A program made the translations under genes and the position numbers. From the NCBI GenBank assembly GCA_949710005.1, contig OX453287.1:22607285-22671284 (forward strand): a DNA stretch of 64,000 bases, given 5' to 3'. This DNA comes from Ricordea florida. Lineage: Eukaryota; Cnidaria; Anthozoa; Corallimorpharia; Ricordeidae. Positions 8,501-16,200 of this stretch are shown piece by piece (position 1 is the first letter of the stretch; every line of letters starts with the position of its first letter). A model generated the notes under the pieces. The model ran no database searches. It saw only the letters and a program-made list of their open reading frames with translations, and was not told where the DNA came from.

Positions 8501-10217
8501 TGTTAAGCAGCCATTGTTTCATCTGACCATTGTTCTCAGCCCGGCATTCAAAAGGGAGCTCCGACGGGCGGCTGGGTGCTTGTCTCCGTTGGGGACATGA
8601 GCAATGTTGGCCCGATACGTTACAGGATTCCCCTGTGTCTTGGGCGGTGGGGTTGCGTTGCGTGTTATAGTCGCGTGTGGGGAAGGTATGTGGCAGGATG
8701 CCCAGGCTGACGAGCGTGTCGTATGATAAATACATAGTATTCACGGCACGGCTGACATATACCATGGAGCGGCATGTGATTACCTCTCCGTCGTGGGTTC
8801 TGTATGTGATCTTGGCAAAGAACGCTCCCTCGATGGCGATGGGAGAGCGATTGGCCGCAGACATGCTGAGAGTGACGGGTGTCAGTATGTCTGGTGAAAA
8901 TCCGCAGGCTAGAAAGTCGGCAAATGACCACAGATCCGACTGCGCACCAGTGTCTGCAACGGCTGATACATCGGCGCGGGCCTTTGCTGTCACGCCTGGG
9001 ACGGTGGTGTGGTCAACCGCCTCGGACTCGGCGGTGATAGTGATATGCACTGTGGGTTGGGCTTTTAGACGCGCCCGCCGCCACTCGCCCTTCGTGAAGA
9101 CGTGGTGATCGAGTTTGATTGGCTTACGTCCATTGAAGCTGTGTGTTGGAAATTTCCGTCTTCGGTGCCGTCTGTTTCGTCGAGGAGATTTGACTGGAAT
9201 TGGTAGGAGCGCCGCAATCTGGGAGACCTGCTCTGACTCTCCATCAGCGTGAAATGCAGATGCGGAGGCCTGGGGCGTCCCTCGTGTTCGTTTGTTCCGG
9301 CGGCGAGTTCGGTAGCACAAAATGCACACCTGGTGGGGCTTTGTGTTCCAGCCCCGTGCTCCTTCCGTAAAGGTCTTGAATCGCTGCTGGCAATCCGGGC
9401 ACGTGGCTTCTTTTGCCTGGTCTACTAGGGACGGTGTAGGGTTTGGTGCTGCGGTGTTGGAGTTAAGCCGAGGATTCTGTTGGCGTCGGAATGAAGACAT
9501 AGCAGATAGGCTTGATGTTGGAAGTGCGTTTCGAGCCTTCTCTTTGGCCTCCACGAGGGAGATTACATCGTTCACCGCCGTCTGTGTGATGTCTCGTGTC
9601 CCGAGTACCTCACGGCGGATGTCAGGGTCGGCGATGCCGTTTAACAGGACGTCTCTAGACATGTGAGGTGTGTAGTCTACATGTTTTCCACATTCGCACT
9701 TCGTGGTAAATTCGCATGTCTCAGCTTTGCCTCGGACCCTCGCGGCGAAGGAACGGAATGGTTCATCGCGTTCCTGTTGAAGCTGAAGGAGCTCGGTTCT
9801 CAGGACGCCAGTTGCTATGGGGATGACTGCCAAGGAGCGCATGGTCTCCAAAAGCTGTGGCAGGTTGTCTGAGATGGCATCTGGGTTAGTCTTGAGTATA
9901 TTGTCTCCGAGCTGAGGGCCCGCGCACTGAAATAGCTGGGCCGGTGCGGTAGCATCAGTGATGCCTGATCCAGTGCGAAACACGTGCCAACGTCTTACGA
10001 ATACATTCCAGTCTTCTGTGGATACGCCGACGTCGATTTTTGGTCGTTCGAGCGCTGGCGCACGTGGGGTTTGCGTCGTGGCTGCTGGTTCGGCGCTAGG
10101 AGTCGGGGTTGTTTGATGAGCAAGCCCGTGGTTCTGTAGCAGGGCAATGGCCAGTGCTTCGGAGACGTCAGGTGTCGTAAACTCGCATGTTGGAACCGAA
10201 CAGCCTACAATAACCAT
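5520..10217 (-). CDS. Ty3/gypsy Gag-Pol polyprotein, 1565 residues, single frame
   Basis: One uninterrupted frame encodes Gag, protease, reverse transcriptase, RNase H and integrase in Ty3 order. Gag spans about residues 1-400. It has no CCHC knuckle but has a ribbon-like CPDC ... H-x3-CILC cluster (273-301). The protease motif ADTGAQ is near 421. Reverse transcriptase is about 605-870, with VDLSPLNKF, PQGFLSSGD and the catalytic CVDD (760-763), Cys replacing the usual Tyr/Phe. RNase H is about 905-1040 with PDWS, EGEALA and TDHKPL. Integrase is about 1130-1400: an H-x4-H/CTDC zinc module (1143-1179), then D1209, D1266 and E1302 of the D,D-35-E core. A GPY/F-like region follows (about 1428-1462). 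No chromodomain follows it, only a Pro-rich tail. Gag and Pol share one frame, with no visible frameshift. It belongs with the K02A2.6-like group common in marine invertebrates, judged from motif memory. Confidence 0.95.
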   Translation of the reverse strand: MVIVGCSVPTCEFTTPDVSEALAIALLQNHGLAHQTTPTPSAEPAATTQTPRAPALERPKIDVGVSTEDWNVFVRRWHVFRTGSGITDATAPAQLFQCAGPQLGDNILKTNPDAISDNLPQLLETMRSLAVIPIATGVLRTELLQLQQERDEPFRSFAARVRGKAETCEFTTKCECGKHVDYTPHMSRDVLLNGIADPDIRREVLGTRDITQTAVNDVISLVEAKEKARNALPTSSLSAMSSFRRQQNPRLNSNTAAPNPTPSLVDQAKEATCPDCQQRFKTFTEGARGWNTKPHQVCILCYRTRRRNKRTRGTPQASASAFHADGESEQVSQIAALLPIPVKSPRRNRRHRRRKFPTHSFNGRKPIKLDHHVFTKGEWRRARLKAQPTVHITITAESEAVDHTTVPGVTAKARADVSAVADTGAQSDLWSFADFLACGFSPDILTPVTLSMSAANRSPIAIEGAFFAKITYRTHDGEVITCRSMVYVSRAVNTMYLSYDTLVSLGILPHTFPTRDYNTQRNPTAQDTGESCNVSGQHCSCPQRRQAPSRPSELPFECRAENNGQMKQWLLNRYASSTFNTCPHQTLPCMDGPAIEIHVDPNATPKACHTPAAVPLHWQQQVYDDLLRDEALGVIERVPYGEPVTWCHRMVVTRKHDGSPRRTVDLSPLNKFCQRETFAAESPFHSARRIPRDSWKTVTDAWNGYHSVPLRESDRHLTTFITPFGRWRYTRAPQGFLSSGDGYNRRFDAILSSFDRKERCVDDMIHYDSDLEQHWWRTIDLLTHLGQAGIVLNPDKFQFASKRADFAGFRISESAIEPLPKYLDAIRDFPSPTSTTDIRSWFGLVNQVANYAQLRDTMTPFKPFLSPRYKFSWSAELEDAFQASKQAIVDAIRQGVEIFDITRRTCLRPDWSRRGIGYFLLQQHCNCPSGLPDCCTEGWRITLAGSRFLSSAEQRYAPIEGEALAVAWGLEQTRYFTQGCDNLVVVTDHKPLTKIFGDRTLDEISNSRLFRLKQRTLPWRFDIAHLPGKLNHAADATSRHPSPSVSEDSVDTPETIMMSAIRSEAQQLGIISWADIAQETEADPSLSRLRSMIEQGQQDIDRSDPKLAAFWPIREALYVEQGVLMYQDRIVVPPSLRPQVLRHLHAAHQGTSTMEHRARMIVYWPGMTKDIRITRDRCTDCNRNAPSQTSTPPIPSPPPSTPFEAVFADFFNYGGHHYLAVGDRLSGWVEVFSSPSSTNLAGANGLLRHLRALFATFGVPAEISTDGGPEFTTGCTETFLRQWGIRHRLSSAHFPQSNGRAEVAVKTAKRLLMSNTGPSGSLNHDGFLRAMLQLRNTPDPDCSLSPAEIVFGRPLRDTFSFANRLEKFSNPNIRPLWRNAWAAKEEALRTRLSRTVETLKEHSRPLRPLSTGEQVFLQNQQGTHPNKWDRSGTVVEKKEHDQYVVKVDGSGRLTSRNRRFLRAYTPATPCIAPANPPSSCHQRATPPATPAEPDIPPTLEDLSLRPTHALPPEDDSPSDAHPDARNDLTTSGPPTPQHGLQASSPRPRRVRQPPKRFEPETGKWI

Positions 10218-10233
10218 TGTTGAAGTTCCTTGT

Positions 10234-10246
10234 ATTCGCTTCTACA
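10234..10246 (-). promoter_or_regulatory. Atypical primer-binding site complementary to the element's own LTR
   Basis: The 13 nt directly after the 5' LTR read UGUAGAAGCGAAU in the element RNA. They do not begin with UGG, as a site for a tRNA CCA end would. They are the exact reverse complement of AUUCGCUUCUACA at 10307-10295 inside the LTR. That makes self-priming, as in Schizosaccharomyces Tf1, the simplest reading. Confidence 0.65.
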
Positions 10247-10581
10247 TGAAGAATTCTCCTCGGTGTTGGACGGTTTTATTTATCACAACAACGATGTAGA
10301 AGCGAATCTACGGGAAAACGTACAGTAATATAAATACACTTAAAACAAAATAAAGCACGGCCGACATTGTACCAGCTGACAATGTACTTACAACTGTAAT
10401 AAAACGTCCTTTTTAGTCCTGAAGAGCTTCTTAATAAAACGATACCAAGGTATTAGTCAACAAAATGTCCGAGTATATCGACATGGTCTGCGGACGTTCC
10501 CTTAAGGGGTGAGTCCGTGGTGTGTTCAGTTGTGTAATGTCTCATGTTGGCCAGCGGTGTGCTGGTTCGACAAACTCTGCA
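10247..10581 (-). repeat. 5' LTR of the Ty3 element
   Basis: 335 bp, TG...CA on the element strand. U3 runs from 10581 to about 10308. It ends with TATTTATA at 10336-10329. The predicted transcription start about 30 nt further on falls at about 10307. An AATAAA lies within TGATAAATAAAACC near 10285-10272. R therefore seems to start with AUUCGCUUCUACA, the stretch complementary to the primer-binding site. Confidence 0.95.
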
Positions 10582-11130
10582 ATATCATATACCTGATGGA
10601 ATTTTCACCGCTTTGTTTCGGCGAAAACTACTCACTGAGGTGTTTTATCCGTTTCATTGAAACTCATTTCGTTTTGGCGCGAAAATAAGAGATACTGGTA
10701 CTGTACGTCGAAAAAGTGCTGTAAAGTTAAGCTTATGCTTGTTTACAAAATTATTCAACCTTACATTCGATTACATCGAGTAGAAGCACTTTTCTCAGAG
10801 TTTTTTTTAACATTACATGAGTTAGGAATCATGCAGGACTTCCTGTCAGAAAGACGCAGTGCAGAAGTATCAAAGATGGCCGCCGCGTATGTTTAAGCTT
10901 ACCTGTTCGATGCAAAATGTTGTGTTATTTTTGTAAAAAACAAGCAGTGTTTTGAAAGAAAAACTATTTGAATCTCATTGCCATTAATTGTTACAAGAAA
11001 GTCACCTAAACATGAGTTTCAAGATAATGTACATGTACATATACTTTGCTATTCAGGAATTAAAGGCTCAATATAGTACATGGATTATGTGGCTATTTCT
11101 TTCTTTTCTGTTACAATAATTTTAATTAAC
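10582..11130. promoter_or_regulatory. Non-coding DNA with E2F-like and YY1-like sites
   Basis: TTTTGGCGCGAAAA at 10672-10685 is a full palindromic E2F/DP consensus. AAGATGGCCGCC at 10873-10884 matches the YY1 core. Both are typical of housekeeping or replication-gene promoters. No first exon was identified next to them: the ATG inside the YY1-like site gives only MAAAYV before a stop. Before the Ty3 insertion this block lay about 600 bp beyond the exon at 4964-5033. Confidence 0.35.
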
Positions 11131-11405
11131 AATTGTTCGCCGAAGGCGAAGTGATTCTCGGTGAATATTCACAGGGAATCACTGAGCCTGAGGCGAATAA
11201 TTGTTTTAGTATAAATACACAGGTGATTATTTCAAAAAAGTTAAAGAAAAGCATTTTACAACACGAAAAAGTTTTATTTCATCAAAAGCGCGCGAACGAC
11301 TGGCAGCCATTTTGTTCGTCGAGGTGATTATAGGCTGATAATCCGAGATAGCGAACCAACAAGAGCGCGCGATTTTGTATAATCACCTGAGTATTTATAC
11401 TAATA
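11131..11405. mobile_element. Composite palindromic MITE, family 2 (copy 1)
   Basis: Two nested palindromes. The first has arms AATTATTCGCC(GAAGGCGAAGTGATT) and GAATCACTGAGCC...GGCGAATAATT. The second is bounded by AGTATAAATACACAGGTGATTA and TAATCACCTGAGTATTTATACT (about 200 bp). Near-identical copies lie at 39960-40262 and 40408-40713. It is non-coding and a non-autonomous element by structure. Confidence 0.75.
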
Positions 11406-11589
11406 ATAATTGAAGTCATTGATTATTACTGACTTCAAATGCAATGCAGCATTTTCTCTGGTTATTAGCATGCCATAACAATGTCAGGTTTACTAGCATA
11501 TTATAACTCTTGATCCACACTTCTCTTGACATTTCACAGAATGTCTACAGATCGTGCGGTTTACCATTATAATTCCATTTGTGGAGTAA

Positions 11590-12095
11590 AAACAGTTATC
11601 ATTAATGTTTTCATGATACCAGTTATTCACATTAATGGAAAAGGTTTATTTACCAGCCACCAACCACCATGGATTTTTATAAATTCCTTTCAATGGAAAA
11701 AAGTAAAAACCCATAAATGGAAAGAGACCTTTTTTTCCCAACAATGTTTTTTTATTTAACTTCCATAGATGGTAATTTGGTTCTACCCATGCATGGAATT
11801 TAAAGTAAACACGAATGTATGGTTTTACCAAGAAAACATTAATGGGTTTCTTTTCATGGGAATTGAGGAGTTCCCAAGAGTAGTAATTTAAAATAACAAC
11901 AATGTTAAGCAACAAAAAGCCAATAATGTTTCTTCAGTTTCCCATTAATGTTTAAGGGACATTTTACATGGTGTTTAAATGGATATAACCATCTCTGGTA
12001 ATCTTACATTAACCATGAGTGGGATTTCCTATAAACATTAATGTAAATTGATAAAGAAAACATTAATGGTAGATGTCCAACTTTACCATTAATGT
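11590..12095. repeat. Degenerate cluster of CATTAATG palindromes, cluster 2
   Basis: Seven exact CATTAATG 8-mers (near 11600, 11630, 11846, 11943, 12034, 12060 and 12086) and many near matches such as CCATGGAT and CCATTTATG occur in a run of A/T-rich DNA. The composition is like cluster 1 at 3380-3925. There are no reading frames of interest. Similar clusters on both sides of the Ty3 element suggest one diffuse repeat domain. Confidence 0.6.
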
Positions 12096-12239
12096 TTTTT
12101 TCTCATGGGAATTTGAATATTCCCATTCAGTTTACCATTTATGTTTTTCTGGAATTTTTTCCTGTGACATACACACTATTAAAAATTTGTTAAAGTACTA
12201 TAAAACAGAGAGAACACATCTAGATGAAATTATTAGCAT

Positions 12240-12545
12240 TTACACACTGTTCCCTTGATTGAAGGTAATAAATGAGCCAGAACACTTCCTATGGCACATG
12301 TTCTTGCTATTACATGCCTTAGTATTACTGATAGTCTTTGTCCTGAGATTATAGCTGAGAGCATGGCCTCCACTACTAGTTAGTAAAAAATGATTTTGGT
12401 GACTAATGCTGTGTAATTTTTGCATGTATTTCATCTACAACTGAATCTGGCCACCTTAGGTGTTGAATACACTAGAATTTTAGAGATGATTTTGGCAGCA
12501 GAACTGGAATTTCCAGACTGTATGAGGTTTCTAAACCTAAAGCCC
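12240..12545 (+). other. Unassigned stretch with two protein-like open segments
   Basis: Plus-strand segments near 12271-12378 (contains LPMAHVLAITCLSITD) and near 12435-12560 (contains GVEYTRILEMILAAELEF, then a stop) look more protein-like than surrounding DNA. Neither has clear splice sites on both sides and I do not recognise them. They may be exons of an unrecognised gene or relics of one. Confidence 0.2.
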
Positions 12546-12692
12546 TCTGGGGAGGGGTAAAGATGTCTTACGGAGACGTACATTGTAAATTTAAATAAAA
12601 CGTGAGTTTGTAGAGTATGCATACAATTACAGGGCTGTCACCATAAGGGCCGGGTGCCGGGGAATCTACCCCTTTACTGAATTTGCCCCTAC

Positions 12693-12806
12693 CGCCTCAA
12701 GTTGAGCGAGCACTTCGGCTGCAGTTACTTCGATCTCTTCTTCGCTTTCATCACCATCCACCGTTTGTCCAGTCATTTGGAATTCCTCACTTTCGCTGTG
12801 AGCCAT
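12693..12806 (-). CDS. GINS4: First coding exon of GINS4 (Sld5), probable
   Basis: ATG at 12806 opens a 38-codon acidic exon ending at a GCG|GTAGGG donor. The end reads EEEIEVTAAEVLAQLEA, matching the start of the Sld5 helical domain in animals (acidic tail, then a xLTPAELIERLEQ-type helix that continues with W-[ML]-NEKFAPELL). Sld5 is a subunit of the GINS part of the CMG replicative helicase. A perfect E2F site lies 85 bp upstream, as expected for a replication gene. I did not find exon 2 to the left in the window, so the gene is either spread over a large intron or truncated. It lies head to head with IDE. Confidence 0.5.
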
Positions 12807-13236
12807 GTTGCTTCAGAAACAGTGGAAATCCAACTTATTTTATCGAGGAGAAAACAGGACGTCTACAGCATTCAGCCGCCATGTTGAACCTTTGGCGCGA
12901 AACTGTAGGGCTCGTATCCAGACTTCCTCTATCCTTAGAATCGGGGGCGGCTTATTCCCAAGTGATTCCCAAGTACGGTACGGCAAAATTTGGTTGCTTT
13001 ACGGTTGAATTTATAGCATTTGAAGAAAGCTTTTTCTGTTGGCAGTACACCAGGCAATATAACCTTTAATATGGTTTACGATCTCACACAGAACAGCCGT
13101 TCTCTGTGTTCTAGCGTCTGGGAAAGTTGAGGGTTTTTTTCAAGTTTGCTGACTCATTTCAATGGCAGTTTGTAGTGGCCTTCCAACTGAAAATTATTAT
13201 TAAATTATAAAGAAAGATTGGACTACATTTTCAAGG
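12807..13236. promoter_or_regulatory. Bidirectional promoter between GINS4 and IDE
   Basis: A 430-bp intergenic segment. TTTGGCGCGAAA at 12891-12902 is a perfect E2F palindrome. CCGCCATGTT at 12876-12885 matches the YY1 core. Both lie within 100 bp of the GINS4 start codon. No TATA box is evident on either side. The transcription start sites themselves cannot be fixed from sequence. Confidence 0.6.
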
Positions 13237-16200
13237 ATGGAAGGAGTAAGGAAAGTTTACGATGAGATTCTCAAATCACCTCGTGATGACCGATCTTATC
13301 GAGGCTTAATTTTGAATAACAATATGAAAGTGCTGTTGATCAGTGATTCCTTGACGGACAAAGCCGCCGCTGCATTAGATGTCCATATTGGTGAGTTTTA
13401 CTAACAGTCTTGGACTAGATTTCCGTACCATCCCGTACTTCATTGTGCATGCTGTAGCTGAATTGTTTAGGGTAATGCAAGTGCAAACTTGTCCTGTTTT
13501 CGAGGAACGAAACGAAACTACAGCTACAGCATGCATGTATAAAGAAGTATAAGTGGATGTTGTCATACGAAACCAAGCCCCATCTTAAAGTGACATGGTA
13601 TTTTCCTTATTTTGAAATTTAAACGTCATCGATAGAGTGTTAAAAGAGCTAAATCAAACAACAATTGAAAAGTGCGATCAAACTGTCGATCAAAACTCGC
13701 CACCAACTAATGGTCCAGCTGTTAACTCGGTGCCCAGTTTTCTGTCGGTTAACCCTCATCTATCAGTGTTTCTGCCACTGTACCTGCAAGTTCAGTTCAA
13801 ATGTTTGAATGTAAAATCGGAGAGATTGCAGAATAAAGGGCCACTTCATTTACATGTGTCGGAGGCTTTTCAAGAATGAGGCATATTACAATGGACTCCG
13901 TTGTTATTCACATGAAGTAAATGAAGTGGCAATGCATGTATTCTGTAGTGTAGCGGTAAAATCTTTATAAGCCCCACTATCAAGAAAGGAATTTTCCTTT
14001 CATATTGTTTAAGTAAGAATTTCAACACAGCTTATTACTGTATTGGGGATCATTCTCTTATATTCTCATTATATGTATTCCTTACTGTCCATTGATACGA
14101 TCCCTAGGAGAAATTTGAAGCTGGTCACAGTTCACCATCATCATTATCATCATCATCATTAAAGGCCTAATATCTGATTACATCTATCTTTATTATCCTT
14201 AAAACCATAGGTATCACAAGTATGTAAATAAATAATAATTATGAGTGATAAATATACAAAAATAAATAATTGCAATAGTCATTTATAAAATCAATAAAAT
14301 AACTGCACACTATTTGAATAAATACATACAGCTATCCTGAAATTGGCCGAACACTAAACACTATGTTTACAGTATCCAGCATTCAGCCCTTCCTGAGGCA
14401 GCTGCATATACATAAGTAATAATAAAAGTAAGATCTAATATCTAATTCTAGAAAAAAAAGCATTTTTACAATACTCAGCTAGTTAATTAACTTCAGTCCA
14501 TTCTTAGGTGATCCAATACTAACATTCTAAATTTATCCGAAGAAGGGGCTTGAACAATCTCTTCTGGGGGGTGGGGAATTCCAGTCTTTCACTGTTTTTG
14601 GGAAGAAAACTTTTAATATAAGACCTAGGACCAGTTAACATTTGAGTAAATGACTTACATAGTATGTTGCTTCCTTGTAGTCCTGATTGGTTGTTGTAGA
14701 TCGTTTGGCAGTGGAATAGCTATCTGATTATGAACTGCTTTTATATAAAACACATTAAGCCTGTTGGCAGTTCTTCTAGTTTCAAGGGTTTTTAGCACCG
14801 CTGTGCTAATTATAAATAGGCCCTCTTAAAATTGGGAAACAAACATTACAAACACAACAGTAGAACCTCGGTAACTCAAACTCGGAAAACTTTCACTCCC
14901 CTGGTAACACAACCTGAGTTTCAATTCCCTTGGATCTGACCCAACTTTTTAGTCATTGTTACTTGGTTAACTTAAACTCAGATAACTCAATAACCCTGCT
15001 AACTTGAACTAAATTGTGTTTCTCTTGATTGAGATTTACCCCGATAACTCAAATTTCTGGTTCCATATAACTTGCCACTAGTGTCGATTGAGATATGCCA
15101 TTAACTTTTTTTATCGTAGGATCAAATTCTAACACTAGAACAAAGACTGGAGCAATTTGATTTTAATTAGTGCAACAAACTTATTAACCGATCATAAGAG
15201 TTATACCACTTGCAGTGTGGCAAAGCAATAAGAACTTTATGGATAATAGAACAACACCAACACAAAAGGGAACATAAATTGAGTGTATTAAATAAACTAA
15301 GTTACATTCACAGTATTGCTTTGTTGTAAGAATGCATACTCATTACAGTTGTTACAACATGTATTAGTTTCTTGTGAAATAAGTTTAATTTGCACTGTAT
15401 TGTATACTGAAGTGATGAAAATTAATAAACTATTAATTACTAACCTGGAAGGTTGAATATTTTAATCCACCCCAATAATGCAAAACCCCGCTGTTAAACT
15501 CAAACAGTTTTTCATTTCCCTTCAGAGTTTGAATAACCGAGGTTCTACTGTACATATCAATAAATATTATGAAGCTCTTCTTCGCCATATCTCTTATCTT
15601 TAATGTTTGTTCCATAGGTCACATGAGTGATCCAGATGGGCTACCTGGACTAGCTCATTTTTGTGAACATATGTTATTCTTGGGTACCAGAAAGGTTTGT
15701 CTTAAGACCTCTGTAAATTACAATGAAAAAGCCAGTCTGAAGTACATTACATATAAGTTTGGGTAGAGAAAGGTGATTGGGTAGGCTTGTCCTAGAGATG
15801 TTAATCATTAATTACTTTTTATCATTGTGCAATTGCAAATTCTTTTTAGAAGATGATATTGCAAATTACTCAGCCCACCCTTCTCTTTACCCAAAACATC
15901 TACCCACAATCCCTTGTCACACCCCCCTTCAGAGTGCCGTGTCTGGATATTTTTGTTTAGTGAGAAACTGTTATCCATTGTTTTGGCTGGAAAGAACAGT
16001 GTAATAATTTGTTCTCTTTAAAAACTGAGGTTTTTTGCCTAAGTTGTCTTATTATAGCAAAATAATATTAGGGTCTGTTTATCTTTTTTGTACAATTGCA
16101 GTATTCATCAGAAAATGCTTTTACTCAGGTATGTTCAATGTTTATTGCTCAGTCTATGGTTTTGACAAGAACACTTTTTTCCTTACTCAAAGTAGAATCA

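Larger units (their letters stand above)
5149..10581 (-). mobile_element. Complete Ty3/gypsy-type LTR retrotransposon, recently inserted
   Basis: The element is 5433 bp. Identical LTRs (333 and 335 bp, differing only by two T in one run) flank one long Gag-Pol frame. The host 5-mer ATATC is duplicated at 5144-5148 and 10582-10586, a standard integrase footprint. A purine tract (eight G then A on the element strand, 5490-5482) abuts the 3' LTR. The element is clearly GC-richer than the host DNA around it. All parts needed for autonomous movement are present and unbroken, so it may be an active source copy. It lies in antisense orientation inside the intron after the exon at 4964. Confidence 0.97.

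Noticed and set aside
5422..9872. Plus-strand frames of up to 215 codons opposite the Ty3 polyprotein
   Set aside because: They are shadows of the GC-rich Gag-Pol frame on the other strand, with no family features and no start context.
12683..13069. 128-codon plus-strand ORF over the GINS4/IDE promoter
   Set aside because: It overlaps the GINS4 exon antisense and the E2F/YY1 promoter; no protein-like features.
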